Source: DAIRGB01 sp036794765 (GTDB taxonomy: Bacteria > Patescibacteriota > JAHJAL01). From it: a stretch of 7,921 bases of DNA. This document shows positions 1 through 6,393 of the stretch, piece after piece. Both the position numbers and the translations under genes were made by a program. The DNA is taken from NCBI GenBank assembly GCA_036794765.1, contig DAIRGB010000050.1:1-7921 (forward strand). The letters run 5' to 3'. Each line of letters opens with the position of its first letter. Positions within the stretch are counted from its first letter, which is position 1. Below the pieces are notes generated by a model, which worked only from the letters and a program-made list of their open reading frames with translations, was not told the origin of the DNA and did not search any database.

Positions 1-34
1 TTGTAAGTGTTTATAAGAGTTTTTTATTGAAATT

Positions 35-1138
35 ATGTTCTCAGAAATTATAAAAACCCAGGGTTGGAGCAAGTACCGCGAGAAGCAGATCAATCGTGGG
101 GTTTTTGTGGAACTTGTTAATGGTTGGCAGGAGATTTCTAGTTTGCCGAAGGAGATTCGGGATTATTTGGACGATAATGTGCCGTTTTGTTCTTTAAAAT
201 TGGTGAGGGAGCAGGTAAGTAAAAATAATGATACGGTAAAGGCTTTGTTTGAATTGGCGGATGGCAATATGATCGAATCGGTTTTGATGATGCATCCGGA
301 CCGTAACACGGTTTGCGTGTCCAGTCAGGTCGGGTGTCCGGTGGGTTGCACGTTTTGTGCCACCGGGGCGATGGGATTTAAACGAAATCTGACCAGTCAG
401 GAAATCGTGGATCAGGTGTTGTGGTGGGGGCGTTATCTGGCCGTAGGGGCGGGGTCTCCCCGCCCATCCATGGATATTTCCCACCACGCAATGAAATCAA
501 ATAATGCCACGAGGGGCGGGGAGACCCCGCCCGTACGAAATAAAATAAATAATGTTGTTTTCATGGGGATGGGGGAACCGATGATGAATTTGGAGAATGT
601 GGCTGAGGCGATTGTGGTTTTGACGGACAAAGAGAGGTTTGGGATTGGTAAGAGGAAAATTACCATTTCGACCAGCGGGTATATTGCCAATTTGGACAAA
701 TTATTGAAACGATTTCCACACATCGGGCTGGCGATCAGTTTGCATGCGCCGACACAAGAGTTGCGGGAAAAAATCATGCCGACGGCTGCCAAGAATAATC
801 CGTTGGAGAAATTGATTGATCTGGTGGCGGATTATTCTCGAAAGACAAAACGGAGGGTGAGTTTTGAATATATACTGATTGAAAAGGTCAATGATGAGGT
901 GATTCATGCTCGTCAACTGGCGGAATTGTTGATAAATAGAGGTTTTCTTTTTCACGTCAACTTGATACCATACAATGTGGGTGAAAAAAATATTGGCCCA
1001 CAGAAATATTGCCGGCCAAACAGCCAGCGGGTGAATTTTTTTCGAGACGAACTGGTCAAACTGAAAGTGCCGGTATCGATCCGGTCCAGTATGGGAGAGG
1101 ATATTGCGGCGGCCTGCGGACAGTTGGCCAATAACTGA
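35..1138 (+). CDS. rlmN: 23S rRNA (adenine-C2)-methyltransferase RlmN carrying an in-frame repeat insertion
   Basis: Radical-SAM enzyme that methylates C2 of A2503 in 23S rRNA (and, in E. coli, A37 of some tRNAs) in the cytoplasm. The 367-residue product shows the family hallmarks: CVSSQVGC followed by the cluster motif C101-x3-C105-x2-C108, the SAM-binding MGMGEP at 177-182, ISTSG at 211-215, SLHAPT at 235-240, and a C-terminal ACGQL. By comparison with E. coli RlmN, C94 and C361 are the catalytic methyl-relay cysteine pair, so the active site looks complete. The odd part is residues about 136-168. Where E. coli has a linker of roughly 18 residues between the first radical-SAM helix and the MGMGEP strand, this protein has about 38, and the excess is encoded by a palindromic repeat pair (442-537). 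The frame stays open. No clear Shine-Dalgarno precedes the ATG at 35, and only 34 bp upstream are visible. The stop is TGA. Confidence 0.95.
   Translation: MFSEIIKTQGWSKYREKQINRGVFVELVNGWQEISSLPKEIRDYLDDNVPFCSLKLVREQVSKNNDTVKALFELADGNMIESVLMMHPDRNTVCVSSQVGCPVGCTFCATGAMGFKRNLTSQEIVDQVLWWGRYLAVGAGSPRPSMDISHHAMKSNNATRGGETPPVRNKINNVVFMGMGEPMMNLENVAEAIVVLTDKERFGIGKRKITISTSGYIANLDKLLKRFPHIGLAISLHAPTQELREKIMPTAAKNNPLEKLIDLVADYSRKTKRRVSFEYILIEKVNDEVIHARQLAELLINRGFLFHVNLIPYNVGEKNIGPQKYCRPNSQRVNFFRDELVKLKVPVSIRSSMGEDIAAACGQLANN
442..537. repeat. Inverted pair of REP-like GC hairpins (BIME-like element) inside rlmN
   Basis: Arm 1 (442-465) and arm 2 (514-537) are reverse complements at 23 of 24 positions, separated by 48 nt. 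Each arm is also a perfect small hairpin: GGGCGGGG-TCT-CCCCGCCC at 447-465 and GGGCGGGG-AGA-CCCCGCCC at 514-532. Arm 1 is headed by GTAG (443-446). Arm 2, read on the minus strand, is headed by GTAC (536-533), and that is the single mismatch. A GTAG head followed by a GC hairpin, in inverted pairs, is the known architecture of REP sequences mobilised by REP-associated Y1 tyrosine transposases (RAYT/TnpA_REP). Assignment to that class is inference, since no transposase lies in the window. The 96-bp span is exactly 32 codons and contains no stop in the rlmN frame; it encodes a GAGSPRP...RGGETPPV peptide. Confidence 0.8.
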
Positions 1139-1152
1139 TTTAATTTATCATT

Positions 1153-1674
1153 ATGACATTGAAGACAAGAGAGAAAATTTCGTTAAAAATGGAAGAATCG
1201 AAAATAGATCGGTTCAAGTATCGTGATTACAATCCGGAGATTGTTGAGGAACACGAAAAAACAATTGTTATTTATCGAGGGTATCACTGGTGTAAATATG
1301 AAAATAATACCGATCCGGAGTTTTTGAGAGAGAAAAAAAGTTACAATTATGGGTTGCTTTACAATAATTTTGATATTTGGTTATCAAAAAATTATTTTCA
1401 TAAAGAGACTTTAAACGGATGCGATATTGAGAGAATAAGGGCGGAGTTGAGAACGATTATGGAACTGCTGAGTTTTGTCAAAGCTTCGACTATGCCTTTT
1501 CAAAAAAGATTAAATAGAGCGGTTGATGTTTATCGAAAAAATATTTGCGATTATCAGAAAAATCCCAGCGAATTTGTGGATGATATTGTTGATTGCCAAA
1601 AAAGTTTGGATTTGTTATGTGTGGCTCAGTCTGAATATTATTATTTGCGCAAGGAATTATTACTGGGAAAATAG
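1153..1674 (+). CDS. Hypothetical protein, 173 aa, highly charged, soluble
   Basis: I do not recognise this family. The product is 173 residues, rich in Lys, Glu, Tyr and Asn, with no signal peptide or membrane segment, so it is probably cytoplasmic. The N-terminal half looks mixed (an IVIYRGYHW segment near residues 38-46). The C-terminal half, from about residue 89, looks mostly helical, with four Cys residues (90, 132, 147, 156) in no recognised metal-binding pattern. The start is uncertain: ATG 1153 has no Shine-Dalgarno, and an in-frame ATG at 1189 (codon 13) has only a distant purine-rich AGAGAG stretch. It begins 14 bp after the rlmN stop on the same strand, so co-transcription is likely. 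Its tail overlaps the end of the convergent glycosyltransferase gene by 15 bp, and no terminator hairpin is visible there. Composition and codon use resemble the neighbours, which supports a real gene. Confidence 0.7.
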   Translation: MTLKTREKISLKMEESKIDRFKYRDYNPEIVEEHEKTIVIYRGYHWCKYENNTDPEFLREKKSYNYGLLYNNFDIWLSKNYFHKETLNGCDIERIRAELRTIMELLSFVKASTMPFQKRLNRAVDVYRKNICDYQKNPSEFVDDIVDCQKSLDLLCVAQSEYYYLRKELLLGK

Positions 1675-3159
1675 ATAAATGCGCGAATATCGGTTGGTTT
1701 CTGATTGCCAGAGGAGAGAATAATTTTTTTCAATGTATTCCAAAAGGGCCGGGTCAAGTCGATCGCGGGCCATTTGGTCGTACAAAATATAGGTTTTTTT
1801 GGTGGAAGAGAGCTTTCTTAATTCTTCCAAATTGTTGATGGTGGGGGCGTTGGCATAAATTTCCCTACCTGATGATCCGATATATTTGTCAGAATTATTA
1901 TTGCCAAGGTAATCAAAGGCCAGCCAGTATCCCGGCTGGTTTAGATATATTTTGGTTAGATGGGGGTAGGCGGAAATCACAATATCTTCAGCTTGCAGGT
2001 TGGATTTGATTTTGGCGTAACCACTGGCAAAATCAGGTTGGGGGGTGTAGGAGAGATAGGTTTTAGTCGAAGATATTGGACTGGATTCAAGGGCGTAGAA
2101 TGATTGCGGGATTAAAATAAGTTCTTTGGTGAGAAAAAGGGAGAGGAGAACAGCTAAGAAAAAAGTGATTTTTTTGGTTGGTGATTTTATTTGCTGATAT
2201 ATTTTTTCGATAAAGATGGCGGGGATGATAAATAGAGCCGGGGTGAAGATAAATAGGTAGCGGAAGATGAGATTTTTGAAGAAGAAACTGAAGATGACAA
2301 ATGGTAGGAAAAAAATTAGTAACAAAAAAAGGTGGGAGGGATTGATTTTTTTGTTGGTAAATAGCCAGATTGAGCCGACGATGGTTAAAATGGAAAAGAT
2401 CGGCCAGGAGTGGGCGAAAAATTCAAGATATGAGGGAAGGTAAAAGTTGAATGCCAGGTTATTTTTAATTAAATTGAGGGGGCTAAATATATTATTGGGG
2501 AAAATATAATGGAGAACTTCTAAGAAAATTGGGGAGGCAATTAATAGTAATAGGCCAAGTTTTTTGTGTTGGCTGGGAAAATATATGAGCCAGAAAAGGA
2601 AATAGACCGGTAGAAGGAGTAGGGCGACTGGGTGAAAGATGGTGGCGATTGATAAAAATAATATGGACCACAACAAGTTTTGATAGTTCTTTTTAGTAAT
2701 TAATTTCCAGAAAACATAAATGGAGAGCCAGGCGAATAGTTCGACAAAGATATACATACGAATCTGTCTGGACCAGGCGATTTGCCAAAAAGAGAAACCG
2801 ACAAAGAAGGCGGCCAATATACCGGTAAAGCGATTAAATAATTTTTTAACAATATAATAAAATATGAAAATAAATAAAGTACCAACGAGGACACCGGGTA
2901 ACCTTAAGAAAAATAGATTGAGGCCAAATATTTTTACGATGCCGGCCAGTAGATAAGTATGAGGAAAGGCGCCCCAATAATTGGTGCCGCTATCTAAAAC
3001 GGGGATTCCTTTGGTCAAAATCGATAAAGCGGCATTGAGAGTATAACCTTCGTCCATCCACAAGCTGGGAGAGGAGAGATGGGAGAGACGGAGGGAGAGG
3101 CCGATTATTATTGGGATAATGATCAGAAAGGAATGTTGATTGAATATTTTCTTTTTCAC
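1660..3159 (-). CDS. Membrane glycosyltransferase, GT39/PMT-ArnT-like
   Basis: Polytopic membrane protein that probably transfers a sugar from a polyprenyl-phosphate donor to a protein, lipid or cell-surface glycan on the outer face of the membrane. From the GTG start at 3159 it has 499 residues. The features seen are a first membrane helix (FLIIIPIIIGLSLRL), then an extracytoplasmic loop with SLWMDEG, whose adjacent Asp-Glu matches the conserved acidic pair of the GT39/PMT_2 family. These are followed by repeated hydrophobic helices, a SRQIRMY motif, and FRYLFIFTPAL late in the membrane domain. A soluble C-terminal part of about 150 residues follows. The frame stays open upstream to a TTG at 3249 preceded by AGG at 6 nt, but those 30 extra residues (an LLRLIRLLGLIRL-type repeat) are encoded by the 9-bp array, so I prefer GTG 3159, just before the first helix; no start has a strong Shine-Dalgarno. 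It is head to head with the surface-protein gene at 3497. Substrate is unknown. Confidence 0.85.
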   Translation of the reverse strand: MKKKIFNQHSFLIIIPIIIGLSLRLSHLSSPSLWMDEGYTLNAALSILTKGIPVLDSGTNYWGAFPHTYLLAGIVKIFGLNLFFLRLPGVLVGTLFIFIFYYIVKKLFNRFTGILAAFFVGFSFWQIAWSRQIRMYIFVELFAWLSIYVFWKLITKKNYQNLLWSILFLSIATIFHPVALLLLPVYFLFWLIYFPSQHKKLGLLLLIASPIFLEVLHYIFPNNIFSPLNLIKNNLAFNFYLPSYLEFFAHSWPIFSILTIVGSIWLFTNKKINPSHLFLLLIFFLPFVIFSFFFKNLIFRYLFIFTPALFIIPAIFIEKIYQQIKSPTKKITFFLAVLLSLFLTKELILIPQSFYALESSPISSTKTYLSYTPQPDFASGYAKIKSNLQAEDIVISAYPHLTKIYLNQPGYWLAFDYLGNNNSDKYIGSSGREIYANAPTINNLEELRKLSSTKKTYILYDQMARDRLDPALLEYIEKNYSLLWQSETNRYSRIYLFSQ

Positions 3160-3187
3160 TTTGAATAAAGTTACAGACAAATTTATT

Positions 3188-3227
3188 AAACGTATCAAAC
3201 CTAGCAAACGTATCAAACGTAACAAAC
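3188..3227. repeat. Left array of degenerate 9-bp tandem repeats (AAACNTANC type)
   Basis: Four consecutive 9-mers plus a partial fifth: AAACGTATC (3188), AAACCTAGC (3197), AAACGTATC (3206), AAACGTAAC (3215), AAAC (3224). All keep AAAC at the start and TA at positions 6-7. The segment 3197-3227 is the reverse complement of 3292-3322 at 30 of 31 positions. It lies just upstream of the preferred start of the glycosyltransferase gene, so it would sit in that gene's 5' leader. I do not recognise a named repeat family. Confidence 0.85.
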
Positions 3228-3265
3228 AGTCATTAAATATATTTTGCAAAGAAAGCCTGTCTGAA

Positions 3266-3271
3266 ATTATA
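3266..3271 (-). promoter_or_regulatory. Candidate -10 element for the glycosyltransferase gene
   Basis: On the minus strand 3271-3266 reads TATAAT, a perfect -10 consensus, placed between the two 9-bp arrays about 107 bp upstream of the preferred GTG start. No good -35 is seen at 16-18 bp spacing (those positions fall in the right array), and there is no TGn extension. If used, the transcript would start near 3259 and carry the left array in its leader. Base composition alone could produce this match. Confidence 0.3.
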
Positions 3272-3282
3272 TCGTATCCTAT

Positions 3283-3322
3283 GTTTGCTAAGTTTGTTAG
3301 GTTTGATACGTTTGCTAGGTTT
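3283..3322. repeat. Right array of degenerate 9-bp tandem repeats, inverted relative to the left
   Basis: GTTTGCTAA (3283), GTTTGTTAG (3292), GTTTGATAC (3301), GTTTGCTAG (3310), then GTTT running into a T tract (3319-3326). These are the same 9-mer family as 3188-3227, in the opposite orientation. Positions 3292-3322 can pair with 3197-3227 over 31 positions with one mismatch, leaving a 64-nt loop. On the plus strand the stem is followed by T residues, so it could act as a weak terminator-like structure, though no plus-strand gene ends just before it. Confidence 0.85.
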
Positions 3323-3439
3323 TTTTCTTATATTTGTTTAAATTATAAATGATCCCTGGGCTTTACGGCAGAGATATTTTTGTGGTAGTATGAATTAAAT
3401 AGTATGTACTTTAAAAAATTAGGGTTTCAGGCGAAATTT

Positions 3440-3467
3440 TTGAAAAACAAGTTATTAAATATATTAT
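3440..3467 (+). promoter_or_regulatory. Candidate sigma70-type promoter for the large surface-protein gene
   Basis: -35 TTGAAA (3440-3445, 5 of 6 to consensus), a 16-bp spacer, and -10 TATTAT (3462-3467, 5 of 6). Predicted transcription start is about 3474, giving a leader of roughly 23 nt that contains the TGAGG Shine-Dalgarno at 3486-3490. This geometry supports ATG 3497 as the true start and argues against the longer in-frame ATG at 3404, which would lie upstream of the transcript. Confidence 0.5.
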
Positions 3468-3496
3468 TTCCTTTTATTCTTTTAATGAGGTTAGTA

Positions 3497-5314
3497 ATGA
3501 TAAAAAATAAATTGACGATGATATTGTCGATTGCGGTTATCACCGCTTTGACGGCAGTGTCGTTGTTTGATGTCAGAAAAGGTTTTGGTTATGGCGGGGG
3601 TGGAGGTGGTTCATCTCAACCCAGCGCGACAATAACCTTGAGCAGTCCAAACGGCGGTGAACTCTGGGGCGCAGGCACTACACATTCAATTGACTGGACA
3701 ACCACCGGCGGAACTTTGATTTCAAACGTTAAAGTGGAATATTCGACCGATGGTGGCAACAATTATTCGACATTGACGGAAAATACACCAAATACAGGAA
3801 CTTTTAGTTGGTCAATCGCCGAGGGAGTTGATTCATCAAGAGTCAGGGTTAGGGTTAAAGGACTAAATACCGGTGGCGGTTTGATGGCAACTGATACTTC
3901 AGATAACAACTTTACTATTACACAAAACGTTGTAAAACCAGAAGCTCCAACAAATATCAAGGTTGACAACCCAGGCACAGGCACATCTCTGGAGATAAGT
4001 TGGGTCAATCCTAGTAGCAATTTTCACCATATCAAAATCTACCGATCGACCGAAGAAGGTGTTTTGGGTAGCATGATCAAAGATAATTTGACCGGGACTA
4101 CCTATACTGATACAGGTTTGGAAAATGAAAAGATGTATTATTACACATTACGATCAGTAAGTGAGTTGGGTGTCGAATCAGATAACACTGATCAGCATAG
4201 TGGAAAACCTTCGATTACCACTGCCAGTAAAGAAAAGTCGTATTTGACCGTTGATAAGACTTCGGCGATTGCTGATGGTAACTCTGCTATCGAAGCAACG
4301 ATTGGCGCCAGAGATGCCAACAACAATCCGCTGGTCGGAGTCGAATTGACTTTGTTATCCAACAGAAGTGAAGATCAAATGGCTACTATTTCCGGAGAAA
4401 ATAAAACAGTAGCAGTTTCTGATTCCAATGGAGAAGCAAAATTTATTATTAAATCTATGACTGCCGGCATTTCAGTATTGTCCGCCAAAGTTGATGGAGT
4501 AATTATCGATCAGACTCAACAGATTGAATTTACTCCAACCGCTCAACCTTCGAGCAATATTGCCGAATATGCGTATTCAGTAGTCAGTCAATCGGCCAAT
4601 CCTTCTATCAATCAAGGTGGTCAGACAACTGTATACCTTGAAGTAAAAAATACCGGTACAGCCACTTGGTACTCAACCGGAGCCTATCCGGTCAGATTGG
4701 GTACAGACCGACCGTCAGATCGCAATAGCGGTTTTTATACTGCGAGCGACAAATGGCTTTCTACCAATCGGATCGCGATGGAAAAAGGCATAGTTACTCC
4801 TGGCGAAACGGTAAAATTTTCTTTCTTGATCACAGGTACTCCCGGAGCCGGCACTTATCCCGAATACTTCCGACCGGTGGTTGAACATTTGGGATGGCTT
4901 AGTGATAACGGAATCAAATGGGATATCAATGTCAAAGAGGTAAAATACACTTACGCTTGGGTTAGTCAATCAAGTTATCCAACAATCAAAAAGGGTGAAT
5001 CTGCCACTTTGACTCTACGTATCAAAAATACCGGTAATACTACTTGGTCCGGAGACGGCGCTTTTCCAATTCATTTGGGAACAGATCGACCGATGGATCG
5101 CAGTAGCGTGATCTGGCATCCAGATTGGATTTCCAGCAATCGTGCCGCTGTTATGAACGAACTTTCTGTCGAGCCCGGTCAAGAAGCTACCTTCAACATT
5201 TCAGTCTATGGAACTAATACCGGTACTTTCCGTGAATACTTCCGACCCTTGGCCGAGAACTTGACCTGGATGAACGATGCGGGAATTTATTGGGATATTA
5301 CAGTTACCGAATAA
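3497..5314 (+). CDS. Secreted multi-domain Ig-like surface protein (Kre9/KNH-like, FN3, invasin/Big-like, two NBR1/FW-like domains)
   Basis: A 605-residue exported protein, probably an adhesin or surface-structural protein. ATG 3497 is chosen because GAGG lies 6 nt upstream and a promoter fits just before it; an in-frame ATG at 3404 lacks both. The order, in residues from 3497, is: a Lys-containing N-terminus and hydrophobic segment (about 6-24), which is a signal peptide or anchor with no clear cleavage site. Next come a six-Gly spacer (33-38) and an Ig-like domain opening with SPNGGE and containing VEYSTDGG (about 45-142). Then follow a fibronectin-III-like domain (148-242) and an invasin/Big-like domain (246-345). 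The last two are tandem modules of about 123 residues (357-481 and 483-605), each with NTG..TW, LGTDRP.DR, a conserved NR, PG and EYFRP...W, resembling the NBR1 'four-tryptophan' Ig-like fold. There is no sortase motif or C-terminal anchor. Rich in Ser/Thr/Asn and free of Cys. Ends at a strong terminator. Confidence 0.85.
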   Translation: MIKNKLTMILSIAVITALTAVSLFDVRKGFGYGGGGGGSSQPSATITLSSPNGGELWGAGTTHSIDWTTTGGTLISNVKVEYSTDGGNNYSTLTENTPNTGTFSWSIAEGVDSSRVRVRVKGLNTGGGLMATDTSDNNFTITQNVVKPEAPTNIKVDNPGTGTSLEISWVNPSSNFHHIKIYRSTEEGVLGSMIKDNLTGTTYTDTGLENEKMYYYTLRSVSELGVESDNTDQHSGKPSITTASKEKSYLTVDKTSAIADGNSAIEATIGARDANNNPLVGVELTLLSNRSEDQMATISGENKTVAVSDSNGEAKFIIKSMTAGISVLSAKVDGVIIDQTQQIEFTPTAQPSSNIAEYAYSVVSQSANPSINQGGQTTVYLEVKNTGTATWYSTGAYPVRLGTDRPSDRNSGFYTASDKWLSTNRIAMEKGIVTPGETVKFSFLITGTPGAGTYPEYFRPVVEHLGWLSDNGIKWDINVKEVKYTYAWVSQSSYPTIKKGESATLTLRIKNTGNTTWSGDGAFPIHLGTDRPMDRSSVIWHPDWISSNRAAVMNELSVEPGQEATFNISVYGTNTGTFREYFRPLAENLTWMNDAGIYWDITVTE

Positions 5315-5328
5315 TCTCGTTCACACAC

Positions 5329-5362
5329 AAAAAAGCCTCCTTTTATAGGGAGGCTTTTTTTT
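5329..5362 (+). terminator. Rho-independent terminator of the large surface-protein gene
   Basis: The stem GCCTCC (5335-5340) pairs with GGAGGC (5349-5354) and is extended by the preceding A run pairing with the following T run. The loop is 8 nt and the T tract is eight bases (5355-5362). It begins 15 bp after the TAA at 5312-5314 and separates this gene from its shorter paralog, so the latter needs its own promoter. Confidence 0.9.
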
Positions 5363-5424
5363 ATGACAAAAATCAGGTAGAATGAGAATACATAAGTAAT
5401 GTTTTATCAATTTGGAGGTGAAAT

Positions 5425-6378
5425 ATGGGACATAAGTTTGTGTACTTTCTGGTCTTGTTTTTACTCATGGTTGGGTTTGGTTTGGGAAAAGCGAGTGCTA
5501 TTTTTAGCAATGAGTATTATAGTAATGATTATTCTAACGACTACTCAAATGATGACGGTTGTTTGGCTAGTAGCAGAGGTTGTGATGAGGATTATTATGA
5601 CGATGACCAACAGAGCAGTTCCGGAGGGGGAGCGTTGTTATTCAATTACATCCAGATAATAAGCCCCAATGGTGGTGAGATTTTTGGCAAGAACAGCAAT
5701 GCCTATATTTCTGAGGTAATGAATAATAGCCAAACTTTGATCACTTGGGAAACTTTTTGAACTGGTATCCAGAGCGTGGATATTTTGTATTCGACCGATT
5801 TGGGTGTTACTTGGGAAGAGATTGTGACCGGCTATCCCAATACCGGATTTTATAACTGGATTTTGCCAAATATTGATACCAGTACGGCGATGTTGAGGGT
5901 TAATTCTTATGATGGTAATGGTTTTATTTTGGATTCTGATTTGACCAATGCACCTTTTGTAATTTTAAATCACACGCAAGAAGTTGATGAAACCAGGTTA
6001 ACCGATGGCTATCATTACCAAATTATCGGACAAAATATTTTGGCTCCTGTTAGCGGCGGCGAATCAACCCAATTGGAATTGACGGTTTTGAACACTGGCA
6101 CAACTACTTGGTACAACAATGGAGATTATCCAATTCATTTGGGCACTTACAATCCAGCAGATCGCAGTAGTGTTTTTGCAGATAGTAGTTGGCTAAGCAG
6201 CAACCGTCCGGCCGGAATGGAGGAAGCGGTGGTCTATCCCGGTGAAGTAGGAACTTTTAAATTTACAATTGAAGCTAATACCATTCCCGGAAGCTACAAT
6301 GAATCTTTTGCCTTGGTGGCGGAAGGTTTGACTTGGATAACAGATGAAATAGTGGATTGGAATATTCAGGTAATTTAA
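5425..6378 (+). pseudogene. Shorter paralogous secreted Ig-like protein interrupted by an in-frame TGA
   Basis: ATG 5425 follows a perfect GGAGG at 5414-5418 with 6-nt spacing. A signal peptide (hydrophobic 5-19, GKASA before a likely cut near residue 25) leads into a low-complexity acidic linker with SNDY repeats, two Cys (46, 53) and SSSGGG. A Kre9/KNH-like Ig domain starts at SPNGGE (about 80). Codon 112 (5758-5760) is TGA, after which the same frame continues with TGIQSVDILYSTDLG, completing the domain. An NBR1/FW-like module (about 196-317) follows, closely matching those of the upstream gene (NTGTTTW, YPIHLGT, DRSS, NRPAG, TW). Read through, the protein is 317 residues, against the paralog's 605; it lacks the FN3 and Big domains and has one FW module. 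As written, translation gives a 111-residue product without a complete domain. No Shine-Dalgarno supports restart at GTG 5776. It could be a recent nonsense mutation, a readthrough or recoded codon, or a base-call error. A weak -10-like TAGAAT lies at 5378-5383. Confidence 0.7.
5758..5760 (+). other. In-frame TGA codon inside an Ig-like domain
   Basis: Upstream reads ...LITWETF and downstream TGIQSVDILYS, in one unbroken frame. Aligning with the paralog (IDWTTTGGTLISNVKVEYS), the TGA falls on or beside a loop Gly, consistent with a single GGA to TGA change. Directly after the codon sits a tiny hairpin, CTGG-TAT-CCAG (5762-5772). Confidence 0.75.
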
Positions 6379-6393
6379 AAAATTTAGCATTAC

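Noticed and set aside
421..487. Extra 8-bp inverted repeat (421-428 with 480-487) spanning arm 1 of the REP-like pair
   Set aside because: Short, lies partly in conserved rlmN coding sequence, and does not share the element's symmetry; probably chance.
1136..1186. Read-through extension of rlmN past its TGA
   Set aside because: The extension would add a short Lys/Arg-rich tail but contains two more TGA codons before a TAA; the visible end already matches family length.
1640..1700. Terminator between the convergent hypothetical and glycosyltransferase genes
   Set aside because: Scattered GCGC stretches do not form a continuous stem and no T tract follows.
3188..3322. CRISPR array
   Set aside because: Units are 9 bp, tandem without spacers, degenerate, and inverted between halves.
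3140..3352. 70-residue plus-strand open frame
   Set aside because: It is made of the 9-bp arrays and antisense of the glycosyltransferase start; no Shine-Dalgarno and no recognisable protein.
3362..3391. Alternative promoter TTTACG - 18 bp - TAGTAT for the large surface-protein gene
   Set aside because: Only 4/6 matches at each box; the promoter at 3440-3467 fits better and has correct distance to the Shine-Dalgarno.
5758..5760. Genetic code 25 (TGA = Gly) or code 4 (TGA = Trp) for the whole organism
   Set aside because: The other genes encode well over 100 Gly residues, and their Trp residues, without any in-frame TGA, and rlmN ends at a TGA at the expected place after ACGQL. One exceptional codon does not support genome-wide recoding, though genome counts could overturn this.
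5758..5800. Selenocysteine insertion (SECIS) at the TGA
   Set aside because: Only a 4-bp hairpin follows the codon, far smaller than a bacterial SECIS, and an Ig-like loop is not a selenoprotein context.
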